Source of the DNA: Aerococcaceae bacterium DSM 111021
GTDB taxonomy: Bacteria > Bacillota > Bacilli > Lactobacillales > Aerococcaceae
Direction: 5' to 3'
Length of the DNA: 64,000 nucleotides
Assembly (NCBI GenBank): GCA_020112395.1
Contig: JACCEK010000002.1
Span: 496,001-560,000 of the forward strand
Made by a program: the position numbers and the translations under genes. Positions 47,559-56,309 of the stretch are shown here, piece after piece. How positions within the stretch are numbered: the stretch's first letter is position 1; each line of letters opens with the position of its first letter. The notes under the pieces are model-generated. The model was not told where the DNA came from. It saw only the letters and a list, made by a program, of their open reading frames with translations, and searched no databases.

Positions 47559-48917
47559 ATGAAACAACCTAAATTTAAACTAACATTTAAGGAAATACTT
47601 GTTGTTGCTTCCTTATTATTCGGATTGTTTTTTGGTGCTGGTAATATTATTTTCCCAGTCTCACTAGGACAATCTTCAGGTGGAAATGTTTGGCCTGCAA
47701 TTCTTGGATTCAACATTACAGCTGTCGGGCTACCTTTACTGGCAGTTATCTCAATGGGCTTATCGCAAAGTGAATCAGTTATTGATATGACACAGAAGAT
47801 ATCTAAGAAATACAGTTATTTCTTCACGGTCGCTTTATATCTAACAATTGGTCCTTTCTTTGCGACACCGCGTTTGGCGACGGTATCGTATGAAGTAGGC
47901 CTGTCTACGTTAATCCCACAAGAATTCGGTGCGATGTCACTCTTCATCTATTCATTTATCTTCTATCTAATTGTTTTGTATTTTTCACTGCGACCTAGTG
48001 GAATCTTGGATTGGATTGGACGTTATTTAAACCCGCTTTTCTTAGTATTACTAACAGTTATTTTAATTAGAGCGTTCACTTCTGGTGATGCTTTAATTGG
48101 TGGTGAAGCATCGGTTGAATCCTACCAAAATACGCCTTTCTCAACGGGGTTACTTGAAGGATATAATACGATGGATGGGCTAGCTGGATTGGCTTTTGGT
48201 ATTATTATTATTAAATCTATTCGAAATATCGGTGTAACTGAGCCTAAGCGATTAGCTTCTCAGACTGTTAAAAGTGGGGTACTGAGTTTAGCGGTCATGG
48301 CCTTAATCTACCTGTGTCTTGCCCTTTTAGGTACTCAAAGTCTTAACTTTACAGATGTCGCACCTAACGGGGGGGTTGCAATGTCTATTGTGACTCAACA
48401 TTACTTTGGTCTGTTCGGTCAAATTCTACTTGCTGGAGTCATGGCTGTTGCGTGTTTAAAGACTGCTATCGGGCTTGTAGTGGCTTTAGCTGAGACCTTT
48501 GCAGATTTATTCCCGCAGTTCCTTTCTAAACGTGTATGGACGTTTATTGCAACAATCATTTCGTTTTTAGTTGCGAATATTGGGTTAAACTTAATTATTT
48601 CGTATTCTTTACCTGTGTTGATGTTACTTTATCCATTAGCTATCACGTTGATCTTACTACATCTACTTGAGCCAATTGTTAAGAGCCGTGCTATCTATCG
48701 TAGCGTGACATTCTTTACAATGATTGCTGCCCTATTCGATATGATCGCAGCCTTACCACAACCTTTATACCAATGGTTACAAGGTGATATGCTTGGTAGT
48801 TTTGCTAAATCATTCTTACCTTTCTACAGCATTGGATTCGGTTGGGTTGTTCCAGCTTTAATCGGTTTTGTTGTTGGCTTAATTTTAACTAAAGTACATC
48901 CAGAACCAGCAAACTAA
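47559..48917 (+). CDS. brnQ: Branched-chain amino acid:cation symporter, BrnQ family
   Basis: 452 aa, about twelve membrane segments. LLFGLFFGAGNIIFPVSLGQSSG is the LIVCS family signature; later GPFFATPRLATVSYEVGL. It imports Ile/Leu/Val with Na+ or H+. Weak RBS AAGTAGG before ATG 47559. Monocistronic, with a strong terminator. No leader peptide or T-box was found upstream, unlike the Liv-type binding protein. Confidence 0.93.
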   Translation: MKQPKFKLTFKEILVVASLLFGLFFGAGNIIFPVSLGQSSGGNVWPAILGFNITAVGLPLLAVISMGLSQSESVIDMTQKISKKYSYFFTVALYLTIGPFFATPRLATVSYEVGLSTLIPQEFGAMSLFIYSFIFYLIVLYFSLRPSGILDWIGRYLNPLFLVLLTVILIRAFTSGDALIGGEASVESYQNTPFSTGLLEGYNTMDGLAGLAFGIIIIKSIRNIGVTEPKRLASQTVKSGVLSLAVMALIYLCLALLGTQSLNFTDVAPNGGVAMSIVTQHYFGLFGQILLAGVMAVACLKTAIGLVVALAETFADLFPQFLSKRVWTFIATIISFLVANIGLNLIISYSLPVLMLLYPLAITLILLHLLEPIVKSRAIYRSVTFFTMIAALFDMIAALPQPLYQWLQGDMLGSFAKSFLPFYSIGFGWVVPALIGFVVGLILTKVHPEPAN

Positions 48918-48925
48918 GTCACATA

Positions 48926-48970
48926 AAAACCCTGTGCCTACCGCTAAAAACGGTAAGCACAGGGTTTTTA
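48926..48970. terminator. Bidirectional terminator
   Basis: AAAACCCTGTGC-TACCG / CGGTA-GCACAGGGTTTTT between convergent brnQ and the secreted-protein gene. Confidence 0.88.
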
Positions 48971-48995
48971 ATTTGTTCATATATGATTCAATCTA

Positions 48996-49766
48996 TTACT
49001 GTTGAGTTGGCTCTGAGATTGAACCTGTCATAATAATCGCATGCATTGGGTCAATGTGTTTCACTTGGTAAACAACGTTGCCATCTTGCCATACAACAGC
49101 ATTGTCTTCATAAGTCTCCTTACCAGATGTCCTCAATGTAATTTGTCCTACATTAGATGGTTCTGGGAGATACACTTCTTCTAAATACTCAACGACAGAT
49201 TGAGCTAGAGGAACAGGGTCTTCTTCATTCATATTGTTTGCTTGAACTAACAGGCTCCAATTGCCTTCTTGCCAATTCAAGTAAGTAGAACCGGCTGCGC
49301 CTTGCATATAACCTGTTATACCATACCCTAGATCTACTTCCTCACCTTGAAGATCCAGAACTTGATTCACTGCTTGGATTGCTTCCTCTTCAGTTTGATA
49401 CGTCATTTTACTTAAAGACGCCACTGGTGTTAATTTATTCACAGCGGGATCATTAACTTCATAAGGTGTATCCTCAGCATAGTAAAAGATATTAAAGTTA
49501 TCTTGATCTTCAGCTCCCGTTGTTGCGGCTGTCACATATTCTGGCATATCTGGTGTCAGAACATAGGTTGGCAATACATCTTCAGGATACATCTCATCTA
49601 ACGTATCAACGATTTCTTGCGCATGACCTTTAGGTGAGATTGATTCAGCTTGAACCGTTTGACCTGCTGGTGCAAAAGGAATCATATCTAACTTGGCATT
49701 CGGCAGAATTAATTGTGGTAGTGCTAATGTCGATAATAACACGACAGATTTAAAAAATCGTTTCAT
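48996..49766 (-). CDS. Secreted protein of unknown function
   Basis: 256 aa from ATG 49766 (MKRFFKSVVLLSTLALPQLI), after AGGAGG; a longer upstream reading would overlap the repeat array and is rejected. A signal peptide covers ~1-24, possibly cleaved after TVQA. The mature part is acidic (QEIVDTLDEMYPEDVLPTYVLTPDMPEYV...), includes TYLNWQEGNWSLLVQANN and DGNVVYQVKHIDPMHAII. No cysteine and no anchor. No family recognised; possibly an extracellular binding or stress protein. Confidence 0.7.
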   Translation of the reverse strand: MKRFFKSVVLLSTLALPQLILPNAKLDMIPFAPAGQTVQAESISPKGHAQEIVDTLDEMYPEDVLPTYVLTPDMPEYVTAATTGAEDQDNFNIFYYAEDTPYEVNDPAVNKLTPVASLSKMTYQTEEEAIQAVNQVLDLQGEEVDLGYGITGYMQGAAGSTYLNWQEGNWSLLVQANNMNEEDPVPLAQSVVEYLEEVYLPEPSNVGQITLRTSGKETYEDNAVVWQDGNVVYQVKHIDPMHAIIMTGSISEPTQQ

Positions 49767-49854
49767 CACAGTTCGCCTCCTATGAGAATATTGTACTCCT
49801 TCTATGACAGAAGTACTAACAATAACTACTGGGAGTTCTGATTTAACTAATAAA

Positions 49855-50138
49855 ATGAATCGAGATGGATTTGAGATTGAGTTCAAATCCACAACACGCA
49901 TAAATATGGATTTGAGGTTGAGTTCAAATCCACAACACATATAAATATGGATTTGAGATTGAGTTCAAATCCAAAAAACGCAAAATTATGGATTTGAGAT
50001 TGAGTTCAAATCCAAAAACGCATAAATATGGATTTGAGGTTGAGTTCAAATCCAAAAAACGCATAAATATGGATTTGAGATTGAGTTCAAATCCAAAAAA
50101 CGCATAAATATGGATTTGAGGTTGAGTTCAAATCCACA
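49855..50138. repeat. Tandem repeat array B: 7 units of 41 bp with a hairpin
   Basis: The GGATTTGA core starts at 49867, 49908, 49949, 49990, 50030, 50071 and 50112: spacings 41, 41, 41, 40, 41, 41. Each unit has GGATTTGA-G(A/G)TTGAGT-TCAAATCC, an 8-bp perfect stem, then an A-rich linker (AAAAACGCATAAATAT). Sequence is unrelated to array A but the period is the same. Lies between the secreted-protein start and the DUF937 terminator. Confidence 0.93.
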
Positions 50139-50157
50139 AGTCACACAGTAAACAGAT

Positions 50158-50203
50158 AAAAGCATTGAATCTGCTTAAACTCGGTGCAGATCCAATGCTT
50201 TTT
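50158..50203 (-). terminator. Terminator of the DUF937 gene
   Basis: AAAGCATTG-ATCTGC / GCAGAT-CAATGCTTTTT, followed on each side by A/T runs. Confidence 0.8.
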
Positions 50204-50215
50204 GTAGTCTTATAA

Positions 50216-50860
50216 TTATTTAAACATATCGAATACATTATCCAACAAACTATCATCCTCTTTTGTTGAACTTGCTGTGTCCTTATTCGAATCATTGCCG
50301 AATAAGCCACCTAACATTCCACCAATATCTAGTGGACTTGAATTGTTTTTATTATAGCTTTGAACTGATTCAGTTAATTGTCCTATTACATTACCTGTCT
50401 CTTGTTGAACACCTGTCTTATCCAAGTTATTCTTCTTTTTACGGTCTGCAAAATATTTCATCACAATCGGTGCTAATAGAACTAAAACTTTCTTAACGCT
50501 TCCGGAAGATAATCCGACAGTGTTAGAGATGCGGTTAACCACGCCATCCTTATTACCAAACACATGACTTAAGATATTATCCCCATCATTTGTATCTACA
50601 GTACTAGAAAGTTGATTGATAGAACTGTATTGCTCAACATCTTCATGTTGCTTCAAAGCAGAGTTAAATGATTCACTCCCTGCTTCATCATTCGTATTAC
50701 GATTGATTCCTTGTAGAATAGCCGGGAGACCAAGTGCCGCGATTTTACTAAAGTCAGAAGTACTTAAACCTGCGCGATTCGCCAGCGTTTCTTGCTCTTC
50801 ACTTTTGTCATTTGAGACAAACATATCAAATAAATTTGTTGCATTATCGAATAAACTCAT
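50216..50860 (-). CDS. DUF937 domain-containing protein
   Basis: 214 aa. MSLFDNATNLFDMFVSN, then TSDFSKIAALGLPAILQGINRN, ILSHVFGNKDGVVNRISNTVG and SGSVKKVLVLLAPIVMKYFADRKKKN, the helical DUF937 repeats. Asn/Asp-rich C-terminus with GGMLGGLFGND. Cytosolic family of unknown function, common in lactic bacteria. GAGGAG before ATG. Confidence 0.88.
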   Translation of the reverse strand: MSLFDNATNLFDMFVSNDKSEEQETLANRAGLSTSDFSKIAALGLPAILQGINRNTNDEAGSESFNSALKQHEDVEQYSSINQLSSTVDTNDGDNILSHVFGNKDGVVNRISNTVGLSSGSVKKVLVLLAPIVMKYFADRKKKNNLDKTGVQQETGNVIGQLTESVQSYNKNNSSPLDIGGMLGGLFGNDSNKDTASSTKEDDSLLDNVFDMFK

Positions 50861-50983
50861 ATGAATTCTCCTCTTCTACTAATTTGTATCAATTATATTA
50901 TAAATAGAGAGGAGAGGCTAATATCTCGATTGTTAGCCATTTTATATTAAACCGAAAACCTGATTTATATGAAAATTATTATC

Positions 50984-52225
50984 TTATAACTCATCAACTA
51001 GGCCAGAGTCTTTCCAACTGTTCTCTAATTGATTTATCTTTAGTTTTCTCGAATACTGTACAATTGAAAGGAATATTACAACCATCAGAAGTTCAGTCAA
51101 GATTAGAGTAATTCGTAATGGTATTAACATCGACAAACCACTCACAGTCAGAACAATAATCATCTCAAATAATGAATTTAATATATTTAAAGCCGTAGTC
51201 AATTGTCCTATCTTGTTCAGCGGGAATACTAGTTGAATAAATGTTCTAAACCCTGTATTGATATAGGCCAGAGCAAAAGAAATTAAGAAAAAACCTATAC
51301 TTGCTACTTCAAAGTTAGATGAGGTACTGAATATCAGATAACCCATTATATAGGTAAACCCTCCAAATATAATTAATTGCCTAATACTCAATCTCTCTAC
51401 AACTAAACTATTTAAAATTGAGCCAATCAAAAAACCTGCTCCAGATATACTTACTAACAAACCATATTGTCCATCACTCATCAATAAAACTTGCTTAGAG
51501 AATGCCGCTTCAACAGAATCTAATCCAGCGGCAAGAATGAACAAAGAAGAAACTAACAAATAAAAGAACACTATCATACGATTTGTTTTATAATATTCTT
51601 TCAAATATCGAACTGCTGCTCTGCTTTCCTCTAAAATTGAGTTTTTATTAGTAGTCATTTCAGGAATAGTATAATCAGTTAAGAAAAATAGTAGAAAACC
51701 AGATCCTAAAAGCGCAATAGAATTAATCAATATCGCAAGCAACGGAGTACCTATAGATAAAAGAAACCCAGCTATACCTGGACCAATCAGAAATCCTCCT
51801 GAACTCACAAGGCTATTCCAGGAATTAAATTTCTTTATCTTCTTTTTTGGTATAGCCAAAGTAATGTAGCTAATACTCAAAGGTTCATAAATTGAAATAC
51901 AAACTTGAATAAAAAATACAATTACATAAATGTACACCAAATTTTGACTCAAAACTAACATTCCAACCAGTGACGCTCTCAATAAACTGAGTGAAATCAT
52001 CCATTTCTTTTTAGATAGTCTATCAATATATGGACTTGAAATCATACTGGTAAGTATATCAGCAATGGGACGTATGACATACAATAGTCCTACAGTGAAT
52101 GCATTCCCTCCTTGATTTAGAATCATCATATTTAATGCTATGAAATAGATCCACTCCCCGACGTTAGCTAGACCAACACTTGTAAGTAAATAAAATATTT
52201 CTATATCCTTTTTGTTAGTTTTCAT
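50984..52225 (-). CDS. MFS transporter
   Basis: 413 aa, twelve membrane segments. N-half LTSVGLANVGEWIYFIALNMMILNQGGNAFTVGLLYVIRPIADIL and DRLSKKKWMISLSLLRASLVG (loop 2-3 MFS motif) suggest the MFS_3/macrolide-efflux-like group. GAGGAGG precedes ATG. A T-box leader lies directly upstream, which implies a link with amino-acid starvation, unusual for this group. Cargo unknown. Confidence 0.88.
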   Translation of the reverse strand: MKTNKKDIEIFYLLTSVGLANVGEWIYFIALNMMILNQGGNAFTVGLLYVIRPIADILTSMISSPYIDRLSKKKWMISLSLLRASLVGMLVLSQNLVYIYVIVFFIQVCISIYEPLSISYITLAIPKKKIKKFNSWNSLVSSGGFLIGPGIAGFLLSIGTPLLAILINSIALLGSGFLLFFLTDYTIPEMTTNKNSILEESRAAVRYLKEYYKTNRMIVFFYLLVSSLFILAAGLDSVEAAFSKQVLLMSDGQYGLLVSISGAGFLIGSILNSLVVERLSIRQLIIFGGFTYIMGYLIFSTSSNFEVASIGFFLISFALAYINTGFRTFIQLVFPLNKIGQLTTALNILNSLFEMIIVLTVSGLSMLIPLRITLILTELLMVVIFLSIVQYSRKLKINQLENSWKDSGLVDEL

Positions 52226-52244
52226 TACTCATCCCTCCTCATAA

Positions 52245-52480
52245 AAAAAAGCCACTCCTAAGAAATAAATTCTTAGGAGTGACTTTTATCACGGTACCAT
52301 CCTTATTGAAGCACATTGCTTCCTCTTGTTTCGGTACCAACATAATACCTAGCCTGTAAACGGAGGCGACCGTCTGTTTATCAGCTTCTTATACATCCAA
52401 ACAGCAGCTAGTAAGACTTGTTTCATCACTTCTCATGTACCTAATCCCAGTAACATAGGCTCTCTTAAACAATTAAAGTA
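52245..52480 (-). promoter_or_regulatory. T-box riboswitch ahead of the MFS gene, probable CAA specifier
   Basis: Minus strand: T-box GGATGGTACCGTG (52290-52302); terminator GCCACTCCTAAGAA / TTCTTAGGAGTGAC (52251-52283) followed by U run. Stem I has TAAGA/TCTTA below and GTTACT/AGTGAT above a loop TGAAACAAG. By the register of the two Met T-boxes in this window (TGAA-N-codon-R) the specifier is CAA (52418-52420), Gln. The TGGT bulge pairs with discriminator A, which should be checked against the organism's tRNA-Gln. Confidence 0.8.
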
Positions 52481-52599
52481 ATTACTCTTCTTATTCTAAT
52501 GCATTTATAATATTTACGTTACTTTATCATAATCAAAAAAATTAATCTACATGAATAGTGAAAATATTTTGTCTTTGATAATGAGGGGTTACTTGAAAG

Positions 52600-52642
52600 G
52601 CGCTGATAAGATTAAAGTTTTAAACGAAAAAAATAGCTTAGA
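52600..52642 (+). pseudogene. Last codons of a toxin gene (relic)
   Basis: KGADKIKVLNEKNSLE followed by a stop corresponds to [13 protein letters not shown].. near the end of the toxin at 58910-59007. Only ~15 codons remain, directly before the immunity pseudogene. Confidence 0.5.
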
Positions 52643-53167
52643 ATGATATACTTTAGAGTATCAAAATATAATCCAATATATTGAAATGAAGAGGGTTATT
52701 ATTTAAAGGACGATTGGTTAGATTTTAGTGACGTTGGACACAGTAACTCTGGTGAGTTATTAACAATGGAAAAATATATTGAAACTGAGTCTGCTTATGT
52801 AAATGTTGCTTTAGATACAGCAAGAATTTTAAATGTTAAGACTCTTCAATTAAAAATGGTAGAGAGACACAATGATGAAGAACTGGGTAATTTTTTTGGG
52901 ATGCATCCAGATATAGATTTAAAAAATGACAAAGAAATAGAATTTGGTTTATTCGATGAGATTTTACGTTTGCTTCTTAGAGGAGCTTTTTGGGCAAAAC
53001 TCGTTAGTGAAAGATTAGAAATTCACTTTGGTTATGACTACTATATGTATATCGGTGTGATCGAAAAGTTGGTCGAAGCTAAATCAATTCCAGAAAAACA
53101 TGGTTTATTTATTGAAAATCGAACTTCTCCATATATTGATAATGAAGATGATAGTAATGAAAGCTAA
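52643..53167 (+). pseudogene. Orphan copy of the immunity gene, nonsense at codon 14
   Basis: Copy of the gene at 59009. Over ~490 bp I see only one substitution: CGA (Arg14) is TGA at 52682-52684. The copies diverge after SPYI near the 3' end. Translation might restart at ATG 52766 (MEKYIETESAY), giving 133 aa, but without a ribosome site. The near-identity implies recent duplication or gene conversion. Confidence 0.8.
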
Positions 53168-53306
53168 TACACCGCAAAAAGATTTGTACAAAGATGCTGC
53201 GCTTCGATGGGATGTAGAAGGCTCGTTTCGAGGTAGTAAAGGAATCTGGGAATTAGTTGTAGACTTACAAGATAAAAAAATTCTTCACTTTCTTTTTAGT
53301 AATTAA
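53157..53306 (+). pseudogene. Orphan toxin C-terminal tail
   Basis: 49 residues: MKANTPQKDLYKDAALRWDV, then EGSFRGSKGIWELVVDLQDK and KILHFLFSN. The pattern W..EGSFRGxxGIWELVxDxxxxxIxHFxF resembles C-terminal ends of polymorphic toxins. It overlaps the 3' end of the immunity pseudogene and has no head. A shorter scrap of the same sequence (TGTTTCGAGGTAGTAAG) recurs near 59715. Confidence 0.5.
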
Positions 53307-53344
53307 ATTCCAATACAGTAATATACAGGAAAGGTGTGTCTCTA

Positions 53345-54013
53345 ATGATATTTAATAAAGAAAAAGTAGGTACACTATTTGATTATAGTCGCTATATAAA
53401 TGGTGAAAATATACCAACGGATGTCATTTTTTCTTATAAATTAAACGGTATCAAACTACTTCTTAGTATTTATGTGTACGAAAAATCAATCTTTTTAAGG
53501 GTCATTGAGAAGAATAATGTAATCTGTAGAATTAATTTTGAAAATATTACAGAAGTTGTTAAAGAAAAAGAAACAATTTACTTTTATCATGATAATTTAT
53601 TAAAATTCAAATTAACGCTATCAGATAAAATTGTTTTAACTCTTGTTGATTCAAAGAAAGAAACTAATCTTTACGAAGTATTAAAAATAGATGATCTTGA
53701 TATGTTGGAATTATTTTGGATGGAGGGTGAGATTCGTCAAACTCAAACTGGTAAATCTTTAGTATATTCAAGGGCAATTAAAAATCAGAAAGTATTTTTA
53801 GAGATATTTAAAGATAGTAACAGAATTTCCTTCGAGGTCATCAATAATGATATTTTTATGATGAATGGACATATTAATCAGATCACTCATTTGATAAAGA
53901 AAGATACTGCATTAATCGTCAATAGAAATTGTGAAAATTATATTAAAGTTGATATGAATGATTTCATTTCAGTCAGCGTCAACGATACAAATACAATTTA
54001 TGGATCGTTTTAA
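53345..54013 (+). CDS. Unknown two-lobed family, copy 1 (putative immunity protein)
   Basis: 222 aa from ATG 53345, after AAGGTGTG. All-beta-looking, cytosolic, no signal. The middle reads IDDLDMLELFWMEGEIRQTQ, a motif shared with the two copies below. The parts before and after the motif look alike (strand pattern L-IYVYEKSIFLRVI..INFENITEV and V-LEIFKDSNRISFEVI..HINQITHL), i.e. an internal duplication. Its position between toxin tails suggests immunity. No known family recalled. Confidence 0.6.
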   Translation: MIFNKEKVGTLFDYSRYINGENIPTDVIFSYKLNGIKLLLSIYVYEKSIFLRVIEKNNVICRINFENITEVVKEKETIYFYHDNLLKFKLTLSDKIVLTLVDSKKETNLYEVLKIDDLDMLELFWMEGEIRQTQTGKSLVYSRAIKNQKVFLEIFKDSNRISFEVINNDIFMMNGHINQITHLIKKDTALIVNRNCENYIKVDMNDFISVSVNDTNTIYGSF

Positions 54014-54180
54014 ATTATCAAGTGAATTTTAAACGAATTTCAAAAAAATGATTAATATATATATGGTAATGCCATAAAAAAATTACTCATCGTATTAAAT
54101 AACAATTAGTGGCCTCTTTGATTGCATAAAATAATTTTTTTCATTTTTTGAATCACAATTATGATAAGGAGGTTTATGTT

Positions 54181-54870
54181 ATGGTTCTTTATAAACATAA
54201 CGAATTACTTACTTTCTTTGACCGTTTCACTCATACACTCTCAAACAGAGACTCAGGTACACCTGTTTATACAGATTATTATTTAATAAAAGACTCAATT
54301 AGTATGTTATTACATCTTGATGTTTTTGAAGATAAATTGAGACTATATCACACTAAAAATGATAAGCCATTACTTGATATGAGCAACACCAAAGTAAGTA
54401 TAATAAAAAAAGAAAATAATTCACTAATTTTTTTAAATAATTCCGATACTTCGACGGAAGCGTTGAAGATGGAATTTATATTCGAAGAATCAGTTTCTGT
54501 AAGAATCTATAATCAAGAACGTGTTAAGCAAGTAGATAAACCAATACAGTATGATACATATGACATGCTCGAACTATTTTGGATGGAAGAAGACACGATT
54601 AAAAAGACGGAGTCTCATCATATCGTCCAATATACAAGAACAATCAATGAAGTGACTATAAACTTTCGATTTGATATTTTACAAAATACAGTTGAAATAG
54701 AAATATTTGATCAACAGCATGTCTATTTAACCAGTTTTATAAATAATATTTCAAAGCTTACTACAGAAGATAATATGCTTACTATTTACCGCCAGGAGAG
54801 AGCAATTGCCAAAATTTTCTTGAACGATAAAGTTTATATTCTATTTGAGAATGAGTTTTATTACGATTAG
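54181..54870 (+). CDS. Unknown two-lobed family, copy 2 (putative immunity protein)
   Basis: 229 aa from ATG 54181 (MVLYKHNELLTFFDRFTHTL), 9 bases after AAGGAGG. Carries QYDTYDMLELFWMEEDTIKK, then SHHIVQYTRTINEVTINFRFDI. Closest to copy 3 at 56310, with which it shares the N-terminus MVL-KH-E-LTFFD-F-H-LSN and most motifs. No signal peptide or membrane segment. Confidence 0.65.
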   Translation: MVLYKHNELLTFFDRFTHTLSNRDSGTPVYTDYYLIKDSISMLLHLDVFEDKLRLYHTKNDKPLLDMSNTKVSIIKKENNSLIFLNNSDTSTEALKMEFIFEESVSVRIYNQERVKQVDKPIQYDTYDMLELFWMEEDTIKKTESHHIVQYTRTINEVTINFRFDILQNTVEIEIFDQQHVYLTSFINNISKLTTEDNMLTIYRQERAIAKIFLNDKVYILFENEFYYD

Positions 54871-55009
54871 ATTTAAGTATGTACCAATAGAAAAACGATA
54901 TTTTTTAAAGTGGACTTTAGTGCCTAATCATCTATATAAGTTGTTATCATATCTTTTTGACTTTAAATAAATATAATAGACATATTATCTTCTAATAATT
55001 AGCTAGTTT

Positions 55010-55228
55010 ATGAGTTGGTGCCAATTTTTATCTTCTTTTATTGAGATATCATCAGCCAATGGTGAAGGAAATACAATATTGGAACGTACTTTTGATAGTG
55101 AAGGTAAAGCTTTACATGACAAACATTATAGTGACCACGGTAATGCCAAAAACCATCCTAAAGTTCCTCATGAACATGATTGGGACTGGTCTAATCCGAA
55201 TAAACCTAATATGGGAGATTGGTATTAA
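55010..55228 (+). pseudogene. Orphan toxin C-terminal domain, head missing
   Basis: 72 residues: ...NGEGNTILERTFDSEGKALH, DKHYSDHGNAKNHPKVPHEH, then DWDWSNPNKPNMGDWY. 'YTDHGxxKxHPxVPHxH' is a recurrent motif at the end of polymorphic toxins from Firmicutes, possibly a His-rich nuclease-type site. No start signal of its own. Followed 17 bp later by an immunity-type gene. A scrap of its last codons (TTGGTATTA) recurs just before 59775. Confidence 0.6.
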
Positions 55229-55245
55229 CAGAAAGGAACAAGATA

Positions 55246-55725
55246 ATGAAAGGTATAATAATAAATAAATTTAAGCACAATTATTTCACCAATATGTCGG
55301 AAATCTTTAACTTGCTTCCAAAGGAAGAACTGGATAAAAATTGGTTAATCAGTGATTATGTCCATACAAGTGAAGAAAATAAAATCATACCCTATTATCA
55401 AGAATATGTTTTTTTTAACGGACATGAGTTAAAAAGAATATTGAACGAAACAGAGCTTCAATTTGTATGGGGTGTATTTACAAGTTTTGACAAACGAATC
55501 AGCTACGAGGAAATATCAAGTCATCCTTTTCCTCTTTCAGATGGCAATAAAGAAATGTGGGACCTAGATATACACATATTACATCCTTTAGGTGATACTG
55601 AGATTATCCCTTGGGATGCATCATTAGTTTTAATGAAGAGTAAAAATCCTCAGCTTATTGATTCTTATAGAAAAGAATTCCCTCATAATCAAGATTTATA
55701 TGAGTATTTAACTGAAGAAGAATGA
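55246..55725 (+). CDS. Putative immunity protein, mosaic family copy 1
   Basis: 159 aa from ATG 55246, after AAAGGAAC. MKGIIINKFKHNYFTNMSEI..., then FVWGVFTSFDKRISYEEISS, HPFPLSDGNKEMWDLDIHIL, and DTEIIPWDASLVLMKSK. The same gene recurs at 59775: the N-terminal ~75 residues are diverged, but the C-terminal half and the terminator after it are nearly identical in DNA. It directly follows a toxin tail, the usual position for cognate immunity. Confidence 0.65.
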   Translation: MKGIIINKFKHNYFTNMSEIFNLLPKEELDKNWLISDYVHTSEENKIIPYYQEYVFFNGHELKRILNETELQFVWGVFTSFDKRISYEEISSHPFPLSDGNKEMWDLDIHILHPLGDTEIIPWDASLVLMKSKNPQLIDSYRKEFPHNQDLYEYLTEEE

Positions 55726-55761
55726 AATTTTTAATGCTATCTATATAAATAGTCGTATTTC

Positions 55762-55811
55762 AAAACACAAGTATATCTAGGTTATCAAACCAAAGGTACA
55801 CTTGTGTTTTT
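55762..55811 (+). terminator. Terminator of immunity copy 1 (duplicated element)
   Basis: AAAACACAAGT..ACTTGTGTTTTT; the same structure is repeated at 60291-60340. Confidence 0.7.
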
Positions 55812-56024
55812 ATTAAAGTTTATTAGTTTTAAAAAACTCTTATGAAACTCACAATAATGACAACAACAAAAGAAGTAGTTTTAAAATTTTTTAGCCTCAT
55901 AATAGCATCTCGCTTTGATTAACAACACACCCTAGGATTTGGGGGGAATAATTCTAATATTAATAGCTATTAAATTGATAGGACTAATAAAAGTACGAGA
56001 ATCAATAAGTAAGTGAAATATCCA

Positions 56025-56162
56025 ATGTTTTTAGCTTTTATTAAAGAGGTGCTCACAACACCTTATTTAATAAGTATTTCAAGACCAATAGTGAGTATTA
56101 GTATTATCGTGGCTATTATGTGGCTAATTGAATCGGCTGGTGGGTTGGAAATATTAAAATAG
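56025..56162 (+). CDS. Small single-span membrane protein, 45 aa (tentative)
   Basis: MFLAFIKEVLTTPYLISISR, then PIVSISIIVAIMWLIESAGG and LEILK. One membrane helix; no clear ribosome site. Located in a 584-bp gap that otherwise has only the duplicated terminator. Could be a relic of a transport or holin-like gene; unproven. Confidence 0.3.
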   Translation: MFLAFIKEVLTTPYLISISRPIVSISIIVAIMWLIESAGGLEILK

Positions 56163-56309
56163 GTAATCCTTCCCACTATAAATAACACGGATTTAAATAA
56201 ACATTGATTAGATTAAAATTTTACTACCAGCTTGAAATAATTTTTATGTTTTTTTTAGTTAAGTCATTAACTGAATATATAATCTAGATTTTTTAAAGGA
56301 GAATTTGAA

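Noticed and set aside
48996-49940. 314-aa reading of the secreted protein
   Set aside because: The extension is encoded by the repeat array flank; ATG 49766 follows AGGAGG and starts a signal peptide.
49855-50138. CRISPR array or REP-type scattered element
   Set aside because: Units are contiguous and similar along their whole length, with no spacers; it is a tandem repeat.
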